Source: Volvariella volvacea V23 (taxonomy: Eukaryota; Basidiomycota; Agaricomycetes; Agaricales; Pluteaceae). Taken from it: DNA of 64,000 nt. Each line of letters begins with the position of its first letter. Positions within the stretch are counted from its first letter, which is position 1. The translations under genes and the position numbers were made by a program. Below the pieces are notes generated by a model. The model saw nothing but the letters and a program-made list of their open reading frames with translations. It searched no databases and had not been told where the DNA came from. Shown here in pieces: positions 50,801 to 61,805 of this stretch. The stretch lies in the NCBI GenBank assembly GCA_000349905.1, contig KB722737.1, positions 2,470,925 to 2,534,924 of the forward strand. The letters run 5' to 3'.

Positions 50801-53291
50801 CGTCACACCACCAAACACCCTTCGGGTGCCCTTTAACCAGGACGGGACACTAGGGGCCCACGACGTGCTTTCTCTGCTTAAGGGAAGTTGGTCAGGACCC
50901 ATTAATGAATTGGAAGTAGATGGTGGGTACGTGTGGTCAGTGCTGATGCTCTCTTGCACTGTCTTCGTGCTATCTGTCGACGGAAGTGATCCAGACGTTC
51001 GCTTTGGGGATGTCGAAAACACCATGAAACTTGAGTCGGGTTTGCGGTTGATATAGGTAAACTCGTCCGTCTCGGCTGGACGCTCCGTTGTTGGAACGGA
51101 GGCACTCGAGCGCACTATTCCAATGCTCTCCAGTGGGCGCAAGAAAGAAGTGAAGCGCGAGAAACCTGTGGCCGATTTGGGAGATGCCGCTTCGAGGGGT
51201 AGTGATGATGTGCGTTCGGAGACTGTCCGTGAAGTCGTGGTGTCCAGTACAAGTCTGGGTGATGGGTTCTCGGATGAGTCCCGATACGCTTGAAGAGCCT
51301 GGCGGATTGAATCAAGTGCTGCGGCCAAATCATGGAAGTATGCAAAAAAGTAGGAATCGACAGCGTAATGTTCTTCCTCCTTGTCAATAACCTTCACTTC
51401 TATCGTTTCGCTGAAATCCATAGCAGTAGACTTGTCGACATCTAAAACTGCGGAGTATGGAATAGCAATCTACAAATGCTTCAAGTCACAAGCCCTACAT
51501 GAGGGTGCAACTACGTACCTTCACACTGTCGCCCATATTCTGAGCTTTGAAGATCACCTTTCGAATGGCTTTTACCCATTCATCCCGGCTGGGAACTGAA
51601 TCCGCCGACAATATCACAGTCTTCGTGTTTGTGCGCAGATGGAACTCTTTCTCCCCAACGGGCTCGCATGATATAGCGTAGCGCAAGTCGACAATCCCAT
51701 GCGGGAAGTACGGATCCTAGCAACAGTTGCAAATTATGCATGTATACGGGGCAAGTCAACATTTGCACTTACGGAAGACGAATGATACCATGATAGCGCG
51801 TCATTCTTTAGCACGAACCAGTGTTTAATCCATCTTTTGGTTCTCTGAGCTTTCTTGTTCAGCGAACCGGACTTTAGTACTTGATCCTATATTCGAGTTA
51901 GCAGTAAGGGAGCCGCAGTAGTCAATTGACTCACCTCTCTTGAAGGCATATGTGCAAAGAAGCAGATATATGAGTTTGTGAGATACATATATCCTTGTAG
52001 CACTGTCGTATATTATATATCTCAAACCGCAGCTATGCGCAGTGGGATGAGGCTTACATATGGATCGGAGCAGCCAGCACGGTAATTCTAAGTCCTGTGT
52101 AAGGCTGAGCATTCTTCTGAAGCGGATTTGCACATACCAGCCCAAACTTCTTTAATCCCGTCAAGTTCGAAAACATCCTTCAACTTCTCTGCAAGTCGTG
52201 CTCTTCGACTGACCCTTACAGTAGCCATGCTTCCTGTCCGCGTGGGATGCACCCTGATTGTGCCATTATCTTGCTGCGCAAGAGTAGATTGCGACAGTGT
52301 GACCGTGTTTTGACTTGCAACGTCAGATGACCTATTGGGTGTGGTCTCAAAGTCCTCATCCTCAATATCGCCCTCAGAACCAGCAGTATTGTCAGAATCG
52401 CGCTCGGTATCGGTATTGTCGTTGTAAGAGCTGCGGGATAATCCCGAGGGGACGTTGAAATGGCGCGAACGTACAAGAGGCCGATGAATTGTGTGTATTG
52501 AGGACGCGAGGGGAACTAATGAATGATTTATGAATTGCGTCAGCAGTAATTACATATGCCGTGACACACCTTTGTGGCTGTCGGTATCTAACATGTCTGG
52601 TAATGGCGACTCGGGTCCACCTGCGTCGTCGTCGTTGTCTGGATCGTTCCATGGTATAGCTTGCAGTGCTTGAATCAGTGTTTGTGTGCCAGGCCTCATC
52701 TGGGGGAGATAAGGATAGCTTCATGACATATTTAGTCATACTCACCGATCCTGTGCCCCGAAACGAGATTGAAGGCATCTTGTTTGATTCTTCAGTAGGT
52801 GAGGGCGGACGGATGAAGGGCGAATCATCATGAGGGGCGTTCGAGGATGCCGAAGTACGCCTTGGGGAGGTCGACCGTGACATACTGGGGGTTTGTGTAG
52901 ATGTAGGTGAACGAGTATCTACGGGACGAAGCTGAGAAAACCAACACCGGCAATAACCTATTTATGTACCTTCTGTATCACCAGAGGTTTGCCGACCCTT
53001 CCCTTTGCGATTGATGCTAAACAAGCGTTTGGAACCTGCAGAGGGTGGAGTGGCTGGTGCGGATGCAGAAGCTTTTCCGCCAATACTTCTATTGAGCTTA
53101 TCTACTGTCTTCTCGACGGTCTTTTCAACTGCGTTTGAAAGGCGTTTAACACGGCTCGTCGTGGAGCATGTGGCATCTTTAGAACGGTCTGGGGACTGCT
53201 GTGTTGGAAACGGGGTGGCCAATAAGGGCGGATTTGGGGGCGGTGAGGACGGCGCGTAATGGGACTGCTGGGCAGAATTGGAATCGGCCAT
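47854..53291 (-). CDS. ATG26: Sterol 3-beta-glucosyltransferase (ATG26/UGT51)
   Basis: Membrane-associated enzyme that transfers glucose from UDP-glucose to ergosterol. Start ATG 53291 ([15 protein letters not shown]). Order of domains: disordered N-terminus ([14 protein letters not shown] near 53110); first GRAM part with REIWA-like DGIKEVWA and [15 protein letters not shown] domain ([21 protein letters not shown] near 51800, [11 protein letters not shown] near 51570); a long Ser/Thr-rich insert (51300-50650); second GRAM ([14 protein letters not shown] near 50490); then the GT1 catalytic domain with [20 protein letters not shown] near 49960 and the nucleotide-sugar block [20 protein letters not shown] near 48600. 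A Ser-rich C-terminal tail ends SASSRP. This GRAM-PH-GRAM-GT layout is specific to ATG26. Many short introns. No break found. Confidence 0.93.
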
Positions 53292-53722
53292 GGTCGCACG
53301 AAGACGTAAGCAGGGAGTGCGGGATGACGAGGAGAGGGATGAGTGGCGGTGGAATTGCAGACACTGCCGGTCTCGCCCTTCAGACTAGCGTTTGGCTGTA
53401 ACAGGAGCCTTCCGTTTTCGGCAGTTTCGGCGCTTGCCGTGCCTCCCCACGTTTCTCACCACGTGGATGTCGGTTTGGAATGAAGTCTTCAATCCATCGC
53501 CAAGCAGCCACACTCGCCTCGATGCTGCTCGGTTTTTAAAGGCCCTTAGATTAACGACGCCGCATATCTACATCTTCCCGATCCTCTCCTCCCTTCACGA
53601 TCTCAAATGCGCGGAGAAATATTCCTTGTCACCTCTGCAATCCTCTCGTGCGTATATCCGCAACTCTCGCTGTGCGCAGCAGGCCATTAAGCTCTCGTTA
53701 TAGCTTAGTGGCGACTTTGCTG
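53292..53722. promoter_or_regulatory. Divergent region between ATG26 and the SUR7-like gene
   Basis: 431 nt shared upstream region of two divergent membrane/lipid genes. No TATA box or operator I would defend. The frame at 53392-53703 has no motif. Confidence 0.4.
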
Positions 53723-54764
53723 ATGATCTTCGTCCATGTAAGTCTCTTGCTAGCTCCCTCAAGGTTCCCGCTCTGAGGATCCTTTTATCAGGTGGGACAA
53801 ATCAACCTTTCAAGAGTGCCTCGCAGTATTTCCATGGTTAGTACCACATTAAATGATTTGTGGGAGCTGCTTCAAATTTTGTGCGCTAGCTTGACATGAA
53901 TGCAACGGGTTATGGGTGCGTCAGTCGTCAGTCGCACTGCTTGCCATATTTTTTGCGCTTACCCAGTGCGCCTCTCATACAGTGACGCTCTTCATGACGC
54001 TTTGCTTGTGCCTATCGAAGGATTGTACACGGATAATGCCTCTATACCACTGCAGCAGCGCCTTGGTATCCGAAATTATTACAATTTTGGCCTCTACTCG
54101 TACTGTGGTTACATCAACGACACCGTGGGGACATGCACGAACAGAACTACAGCAGCACTATTTCAACCCTACGAAGCTCTGACGATGGACATGCGGTCGA
54201 ACTATTCCGTGATCACAAGAGCCATTTTGTTCGACAATACCCGTTTCGCGGACTCGGAAAATCTAGGCACATTGACAAGAGCGGCATATTACACTCTCTT
54301 ACTCGGTACAATTTGCGCCGCCCTTGCTTTTATTCTGTAAGCACAGCCTCATTACTCTATGGGTTATCCGCTGAGTTGCCTCTAGTGGGGTCCTCAAATT
54401 TAATTTGACTTTCTTTGCCTCGGCAGTACTAGCCATCCTAGGCAGCATATTTCTGCTTGTTGGAGCCAGCATCTGGACGGCTATGGTCAACAGGGTATCT
54501 GATGTCAATAATTTCATGATTGGTACAGACTCGAATCCGTCACTTGTTGGTATTTCTGTTTCCGCTGGAAACGGGTTACACCTCGCATGGGCATCATTTG
54601 CCTGCCTTCTTGTTTCTATTGTTCCATACATGATCAGGTGCGCCTATATGTCCGGTTTCTCAAACAGATACAGATTTGGCTTACTGTCCTCTTTCCGTGA
54701 CACGACAGCTGCTGTACTCTTCGATGACCGTTGTGAACATACCCACCGATTTAGAACGGTGTAG
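53723..54764 (+). CDS. SUR7/PalI-like four-TM plasma-membrane protein
   Basis: Fungal plasma-membrane protein of the SUR7/PalI (claudin-like) group, found at eisosomes or in cell-wall and pH signalling. Small first exon 53723-53737 (MIFVH), then 53792 onward (VGQINLSRVPRSISM) and a join through LDMNATGYG to DALHDALLVPIEGLYT. The extracellular loop holds paired cysteines in YSYCGYINDTVGTC and sequons (NRT, NYS). Then TM2 (YYTLLLGTICAALAFIL), TM3 (FFASAVLAILGSIFLLVGASIWTAM) and TM4 (LHLAWASFACLLVSIVPYM). After MIR the family usually ends in a short CC-rich tail, while here the open frame runs on to 54764, so the exact C-terminus is uncertain. The gene is co-oriented with a cell-wall glucanosyltransferase downstream. 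Confidence 0.78.
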
Positions 54765-55247
54765 ATGAACTGCACGGATGTAATCAACATATACTTGCCA
54801 CACTACGACCACTCTATACCTAGCTCAAATTCGACTCGTCTTTGCATATCAAGCATCAGCCATGGAACTCCTGGAACTTGCCATGATGGACCGCTATCTA
54901 TTATCAGTACAGTAGCTTATGAATTTAACGATGTGTCTTGTGCCGACCACCATGTATTTATGCGCTTCGCAAATGACTCATTGATGAAGCTTTTAGCACA
55001 GCTAGCAGGGCCCAGGGACTCGATGTTGATGGCTTGGACAATCCACAAGGCTTGGGCTTCCAATATTCCTGAGCGTGGGAAGTTGGGCACTGGCTTTAGA
55101 AGTGGGCTCCGCAGAAACGCGGCTTCCTGTCCCCCCTCGTCTCCATTACTATTTTACCTCCAGAAGCCTCTTTAAAGGGCACCCTACACACTCTCTTGTA
55201 TCACAACTTCATCCTTCTTCTGGACTCTTTCTTTTCTTTTTCCCATT
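54765..55247. other. Intergenic with an unassigned open frame
   Basis: An open frame at 54765-55175 starts directly after the SUR7-like stop and contains several cysteines, but has no family match I know and no separate promoter. It may be 3' UTR of the previous gene. The right end is T-rich (CTTTCTTTTCTTTTTCC near 55228) just before the next ATG. Confidence 0.35.
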
Positions 55248-57279
55248 ATGCTTCCTATTCCACGAGCTGCAACGCTCGTAACCGCACTTGCGTTATGTAC
55301 ATTGTCTGCTCGAGCTATTCCCAAGATCACTCGCACTGGTCGTTACCTGTATGATGATGCGGGTAATCGGTTCTATATTAAGGGCATTGCATATCAAGAA
55401 CAGGGTATGTCGTCAAATTTTAATGCCCTTTACTCAATATTTATCGACACTCTTTGTCATTCCGCACTACCCCTTTTGAAAATTTCGTCGGGTCGTATAG
55501 GTGAAGTCGTGGAGAGCGATGATAACCACTTTGGAGAACCTTCCAGCTTCATTGATCCCCTAGCACTTCCTGATGCCTGTCGTCGCGACCTGCCGTACTT
55601 GCAGCAGCTCGGTGTAAACACCATCCGAGTCTACAGCGTAGACTCTAGCCTTAATCACGACGACTGCATGAACCTATTCAGTGAGAATGGCATCTACACC
55701 ATGTGAGTTATTGTTCAGCAACGTGTCCCTCGTACATCTCCTAAAGGACGACGACGGCCTTGCTTCCCCGTGTAGTATTGATCTTGCACTGCCCCTCAAC
55801 GGCTCCATCGACCGTCAAGTTCCTACCTGGTCTACCAACATCCTCAACCAATACATCAACACCATTGACTCGTTCAGTCAATACGATAACGTCCTAGCTT
55901 ACAACATCGGCAATGAGGTCGTCGTCAGTGATCAAATTCACCCTGCACCGTTCGTCAAGGCTGCAGCTCGTGACACCAAGGCATACCTGTGAGCTTATGA
56001 AATTTGAATTCGTCATGCTGACCTCTAACTCCGTGCTTGCAGGAGAGCCCAGAATCTTGACATTCTCGTTGGATACGCAGCCATTAACGGAGCTGCAAGC
56101 TTCCGCAACACCTTGGCCGACTACCTTTCTTGCGACGCTGATGGTAACAATAGTGATGCCAATGCTATCGATATTTATGGTTTGAACGATTAGTAGGTCT
56201 CAATCTTACCTGTAGCTCTCCACCGCTAACCCGTGGATAGCTCCTGGTGTGGAGATTCTTCCTTCGAATCCTCTTATGCTGGTGTCACAAGTGACTTTGC
56301 CGACTATAACGTCGTCGCCTACTTCGGTGAATTCGGATGCATTACCAGCCCTCCCCGACTTTGGACCGAGGCTGTCGCGTTGCTTGGTCCCCAGATGTCT
56401 GATGTTTGGTCGGGTGGTATCGCGTTTTCGTATTTCCCTGCTTCGAGTGTCCAAGGCCAATTCGGCATGGTTGAAATCTCCGAAGATGGTTCTACAGTGA
56501 CAACTAGTGACGACTTTGATCGATTGGTGACTCAATACGGCCTCGCGGATCCTCCTAATACCCCTGCTCAATCTTCAGCAGCTACTTCGACATACCCTGC
56601 CTGCCCACCGGAAACCGATAGCTTCCCCGCCACTAATACCCTTCCTGCTACCCCTAACGAACCTGCTTGCGACTGCTTGTTCTCGACACTAACATGCCAG
56701 TACCGACCAGTTATTGCTAACTACAGTCCCATTGTTGGTGAATTGACTGATCTTACTTGCAGCCTTTTGGGCCAAGTTGGTGGTTCCTGCGATGAAATCT
56801 CAGCAGATGGAGAGACAGGTGTTTATGGCCGTATCTCTGGTTGCGACCCCAGTAAGCCTTATTCGTTATTTTAACTCGGCATCCTAAAGTACAAATTCTC
56901 CTTAGCAATCAAGCTCTCCTTCATCATGAGTCAATACTACGAAGCCGAATCTCGTAACTCAGCAGCTTGCGACTTCGCTGGAAACGCTACCATCAACACC
57001 TCTGCACCTTCCACTGTTTCTGAGGCCGATGCTGCAGCTAGCTCCTGCCTATCTAATCCCGACGCTGTGTTCACTCCTAGTCCACCTGCAAATCCTCCCT
57101 CCAGCGGCGGCAATGGTAATGGTAACGGCGGTGGCAACGGCAATGGTGGCAATTCCGGCGGCAATAATTCCGACAACCAAGATAGCGCTGCATATCCGGT
57201 CTTTGAGGGTCAAGCCGTGGTTGGTCTTACACTCATGACATTCGTTGCTATCATTAGCGGAGTTATGGCTGTTTTCTAA
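55248..57279 (+). CDS. 1,3-beta-glucanosyltransferase, GH72 with X8/CBM43 and GPI signal
   Basis: GAS/GEL/PHR-type enzyme that elongates cell-wall beta-1,3-glucan; anchored outside the plasma membrane. Signal peptide from ATG 55248 (LVTALALCTLSARA). GH72 blocks: FYIKGIAYQEQG, CRRDLPYLQQLGVNTIRVYSVD, the acid/base glutamate in YNIGNEVV, and the nucleophile glutamate in YFGEFGC, plus SGGIAFSYF. The X8 (CBM43) module follows with spaced cysteines (CDCLFSTLTCQ, TCSLLGQVGGSCDEI, FIMSQYYEAE, ACDFAGNA). Then a Gly/Asn/Ser-rich linker and a hydrophobic C-terminus (VVGLTLMTFVAIISGVMAVF), a typical GPI-attachment signal. Introns interrupt at about 55405-55499, 55705-55775, 55989-56040, 56193-56239 and 56851-56905. 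The X8 domain places it in the GAS1/GAS2-like subgroup. Complete. Confidence 0.94.
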
Positions 57280-57591
57280 ACGCCAAGGAGATGTGGGATG
57301 AGTGGTGGTGCTTGGATACCTTTTCTCTGGATTTAACCTGGACCGTAACAGACAATTTATATAATATTTGTGATAGCCTAGGTAGCATCCTCTGGTTAAA
57401 ATAATGTCATCCTGGCTTATTTGCGAAGGTTCGAGCAGTGACAGTTTCTGTCGGTCCAACGGGTCTCCGGCACGCACGGGCCATATCGGAGTTTGAAGAT
57501 GCCTGTCCTTTTCCGGATTTGGACGCTTGGCCAAACCAAAGGTCCAAAATTCCTTCACGTTTCACGTTTCTTGTTGCATCTACCAGCGCGC
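57280..57591. other. Short intergenic region
   Basis: 312 nt between the glucanosyltransferase stop and the RRM gene. No gene or repeat seen. Confidence 0.4.
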
Positions 57592-59658
57592 ATGGCTGCC
57601 ACTGCTCCCTCACAGGACGATCTGTCTACCCAAGCTGGCTACTCTTCTCAAGACGACCGTGCTTTGGTTCACGCTCTCCGGTCCTCGACTCTCAGGTCTC
57701 CTCGCGCAGACAACATTCACCACAACGGGCAGGACGCCCATAACCCAGCAGACTACCACCATGGATCCAGCAGCGAACACCCCTCGGCTGGTCACATCGA
57801 CGACGCCTCACGCGACAAACAGGGCAAGGTGCTTAGGTCTTTCCTTCTTGCTTCCCTCATCGTAACCCTGTGTCATGTGCCAATGGCTCTCTGTTCCACC
57901 TTGGCGATGGAGGCTATTTTAAGATGAGATTCTACGCGCTATCTCCTCTGCGCGCGCTGCCTCCGGAATCTTGGTTGTTGAGCACACTAGACTGTTGTTA
58001 ACGACCTAGATTGCTTCTCATCGCTCACACCCATGGTCTGTCTTGGTTCAAATCAATGCTGGTGTTTAACCATTAGCTGGAAAAGACAAAGACGTGGAGA
58101 ACTCCTGTACGACATTAATCTGCTTGTTCATTATATATCGTCGTTCGTTCGGGGGGCTCCTCAGCGCATGGATTTGGACAGAACCTCTGTACCATATGAT
58201 TCTTCTGCTGTTTCCTCCTTGTCTCCGACGTTTGGTGTTTACTGTTTGCTTGCTGTCCAGCCGAACAAAGTATATATCGGTGGCCTTCCCGAGAACACCC
58301 AGGAAAAAGATCTAAGAGATTGCTTCGGTAAACTTGGAAACATCATAAATATCGAACTCAAGTATGTGGCATTTTCAACACTGTAGTATCACAACTGGCT
58401 TATGTTCATATTGTCTTTTAATTTACAGAAAGGGCTTTGGATTTGTGGTACGTTTTCAGATGCGCATATAGTCATGGTTAATAATAACGTCGTCTAGGAA
58501 TTTGACAACAGAGAGGCGGCAGAAGAAAGCGTAGCCAAATATCATGAAGGGAAATTCATGGGGAAGCAAATAGTTGTAGAAATCTCAAGAGGCGGTAGCA
58601 GAAGTAAAGTTGTTGGCGATCCTGGCGCCTGTTTCAAGTGTGGGCAAATGGGGCATTGGGCAAGGTAGGTGGAACACGTGTTCATACCTCAAACCATATC
58701 TCACAACTGCATGAAGAGAGTGTCCAAACCATGGAGCGTGAGTTACTTGTCCTTTTTCATCCATCGCATGCGTTGTCAACTCAACTTCTAGGCCATCTCG
58801 TCATACACGGCCTGGGTACGATCCACCACCCCCAGACAGGTTGCCTCCAAGGGGGTACAGTCCTCCGCCACGACCTTATTATCGTGACGATTACCCGCCA
58901 CCACCCCCACCTTCTCGCTACCCACCCAGAGACGTCCGAGATGAATACTATCCGCCGCCGCCACGGGACTACCGCCGACCACCATCACCACCATATCGAG
59001 AGCCCCCACCTCCTGGACGCGGTCGCGACTATGAAGAATATCGACGCGGCCCCCCTCCGCAAGACCGATACGGACCCTCGCCTCCATTGCCCCCAGATTA
59101 TCGTGGTCGCTATCCGCCACCCCCGGACCCTGGCTATCGTAGCTACCCTCCTCCCCCTCCTAGTCAGTATTACGACCGTTACGACAGAAGGCCAGCTGAA
59201 CGCTATCCGCCTTACGCCCCACTGCCACCTGCCTCTAGACCGCGTTCCCCTTCCCTCCCTTCCATGGAATATGACGACTTCAACAGGCCTCCCCATAGGT
59301 ATGCATATAGTATTTCCTATAGGTGCTTCTCCAACTGAGTTCTATATAGAAACTCTGGCAACTACCGTCGTCCAGTGACACCCCCTCGGTATCCTGAATA
59401 CTCAAGGACTGGCAGTATGGATCCACCCCCTGGCCGATATCGGTATGCCCGCATGCACTTAAGAAGTTAATTGTCTGAACTCTCTGTAGGCGTCGCTCCG
59501 AAAGTCCTCCTGCCCGGCCTCCGTCCGGCTATGATAATCCTTACGGGAACCATGGGTATAATGGTTACCCTCCCCGAGGTGGTCCGCCTCCACCTCCACG
59601 CGATTACCCTCGTACGGGACGAGACTCTCCACCTCCAAGCTCCTACCGAAGGCTCTAA
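57592..59658 (+). CDS. RRM plus CCHC zinc-knuckle RNA-binding protein (SR-like)
   Basis: Predicted RNA-binding protein of SR/RSZ type, likely nuclear and splicing-linked. The first exon, from ATG 57592 (MAATAPSQDDLS), is disordered and ends at DKQGK (57827). A long intron of about 430 nt leads to the RRM: RNP2 VYIGGLPE near 58270 and RNP1 KGFGFVEFD, split by a small exon at about 58430. The RRM is followed by the zinc knuckle CFKCGQMGHWARE near 58635. The C-terminal half (58840-59658) is a low-complexity region of Pro, Tyr, Arg and Ser (DYRRPPSPPY, RRSESPPARPP) ending SSYRRL. Joining first exon to the RRM is inferred from similar fungal proteins; an internal start near 58167 is an alternative. 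The PRY-rich half also opens long shadow frames on both strands, which are not genes. Confidence 0.82.
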
Positions 59659-59843
59659 GTTGAATGACAACTTACTCGAACTTACTCGATGCTGCTCTGC
59701 TTTCCACCGACTGCTTTGTCTGATGGTAACTCTGACAATTAAATCTAATGTTTAGGAAAATATGTCCGTCGTATATACAGATTGCTATATAAAATGGATG
59801 GAAGGTCTCACTATTCTATTCCGGGTGTGATGTGAATTACTTT

Positions 59844-61604
59844 TTAACACCAGCCGGCGTAGAGGACTTCTCTGTCACCAGACTCATCGACAAGTGCGTG
59901 AAGCTTACCACCCTCGATTCCCAGCAGTGCTTTGGGACTGTCAAATTCAACTATTCGACCTGCATTTAGTATCAACTAAGTTGCCATGTCAGTATATGCT
60001 CGCCACCTGAACAACACCACGTACTATCTTATCGGCATCCATTATTGTCTGCAGACGATGGGCGACAGTGATCAAGGTAACGTCTCCACGAAGTTCGTTT
60101 CTTAGGGAAGTTTGTATGATAGAGTCGGTCTTGTAGTCGATAGCAGACGTGGCTACGCGAACTGTCAACGACTGGCGATAACTCCGAAAGCACCTAGTAA
60201 CGAACCTTCATCCAAGATCAAGAGTTTGCTTCCACGGATGATGGCACGAGCCAACGCCAGGACTTGTCGTTGACCAACAGATAAGTTGCTTCCACCGCTG
60301 GCAATTGCGCTATCTAGCGTTAGCCTGCCCTCGTCCAACTCGCTCCGGAGATTGAACAAGCCGGCAGCGCGCAGGGCGTCGTTTAGAGTTGCATCGTCGT
60401 ACTGATCGAATGGGTCGAGGTTGTGCCGAAGCGTTCCACTGAGTAATTCGGGCTGGGCACAGAAAGTTAGGTTTGTTCGAAAGAGCGAAGTCGAATTTGG
60501 GAACGTACTACTTGGGGTATAATTATAATATTTGATCGAAGCGCATCCAAGTTGGTGCTGCTGGTCTTGACCCCGTCGTAGTATACATCTCCTTCGGTGA
60601 ATATACATCTTAGTAGCGACAGAGTCAATGAGCTCTGCGAGTTGGGTCAGCTCACAGGTTTACTAGCAAACGTGCAAATACTAACCTTGCCAGAACCTGT
60701 CCTTCCAACTGGGCGTAATGAAAATTGAGCAACTATTCATGAACATGAGCTCTGTTCCCATTTACTTACCAATACCGATCCATTCTCCAGATTTGAAATG
60801 GAAGGAAATATTATGCAGGACTTTAGGTCCATCCGGAGAGTATCGGGCTGATAAATTGGCTACTCGAAGGTTGCCACTCATAGGCCACACAGCTGGTGGC
60901 TTTCCGCTTTCAGTTGGTTTAGGTTCTTGTTCAATGTTCACATAACCTTAGATTCGTTCCAAGCTGTGCTATTTCACCCCCAGATCGCGCAAACAACGAA
61001 GTGTGGAACATACCTGTTGCCTTGGACCTCGAAGTCGTTGAACACCCTAACCCACCAGAGAATCATACTGCTGAACCCAACTGCCATGTTAAGTGAGAAG
61101 CCAGTAGTGCTAGCTTGAAGGCCTTGGAAGTACACGAGCCAAGCGGCCAATGCTGCTGCGAAGAGGCCCCCGATAGCATCGATACGGACAGAGATCCACC
61201 GATTCAAGTGGTAGAAGGTCGTAGCAACTCGAGTATAATGGTTGATCCGTTTCAAAGACTCTTCAACAAACATGGACTGCGCGCCATACGCACGGATGGA
61301 AGCTAGCAACTAAGTAAACAACCGCGAGGTAAGATTTGGTGATACATACTGAGTCCCGCAATAGCAGCACCGAAACTAGTCAGGCAATGTCAATATTATT
61401 CGAGTAGAGAGCATGTGGTTCAGACGTACTGTCCTAAAACAGGTGCCTTGGCGTTTGACATTTCTTGCTTGACTGAGAGCTGGGCAGTGATATAAATTTA
61501 TCCAGCAAAGCCCCCAATGACGGCGGTCAAGATTCCAGGAATAAGAAAGATTGGCGTGAAGAGTACGACTGCACCGAACTTGATGAGCATTGACGTAGAC
61601 ATCT
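59844..61604 (-). pseudogene. ABCC-type (MRP) transporter, truncated with in-frame stop
   Basis: C-terminal half of a full-size ABCC multidrug-type transporter. The second membrane domain reads SMLIKFGAVVLFTPIFLIPG, then IYITAQLSVKQEMSNAKAP and SIRAYGAQSMFVEES. The second nucleotide-binding domain has NITIIPQ-like and PELLSGTLRHNLDPFDQ, the signature LSVGQRQVLALARA, Walker B LLILDEATSAID (across an intron near 60165-60215) and TVAHRL, and ends near 59844 (LYAGWC). Two faults: a TAA at 61498-61500 replaces the codon between GGFAG and IYI where homologues have a sense residue (usually Gln), and no upstream exons exist beyond about 61604. The first nucleotide-binding domain and first TM domain are missing. 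Sequence just upstream is a transposon end repeat. Introns and the rest of the frame are well kept, so decay looks recent. Confidence 0.8.
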
Positions 61605-61614
61605 CTGAGAGCTA

Positions 61615-61638
61615 CAGTGGCGAGCAAAAGCATTGCAC
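61615..61638 (+). repeat. Extra copy of the Tc1-type terminal repeat at the ABCC break
   Basis: The 24 nt starting CAGTGGCGAGCAAAAG and ending ATTGCAC are nearly the reverse complement of 61806-61829, with two to three mismatches in the shared core. TA precedes it at 61613-61614. CAGTG start and TA flank fit Tc1/mariner ends. With 61806-61829 it encloses a 215-nt unit without coding sequence, possibly a MITE or a relic of a second insertion. Confidence 0.55.
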
Positions 61639-61805
61639 AGTCACGTGCTCGCTCGACACCTTATCACTGGCGACAACGAAAATGTATCTAGATGATGAAA
61701 CAACATGTATTGAGGAGCTACACTAGGTCTAAATCTAAATCTAGGTAGCCCCGAGCTGCGAAAAGTACCAAACCAAAGAAAATCTTATACCAATCGAAAA
61801 GCCGT

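Noticed and set aside
58638..59378. 246-codon His-rich frame on the plus strand and long minus frames
   Set aside because: Shadows of the Pro/Tyr/Arg-rich exon of the RRM protein; low-complexity codons open all frames.
59844..61604. Functional ABC transporter gene
   Set aside because: Internal stop in a conserved block and the whole first half missing.
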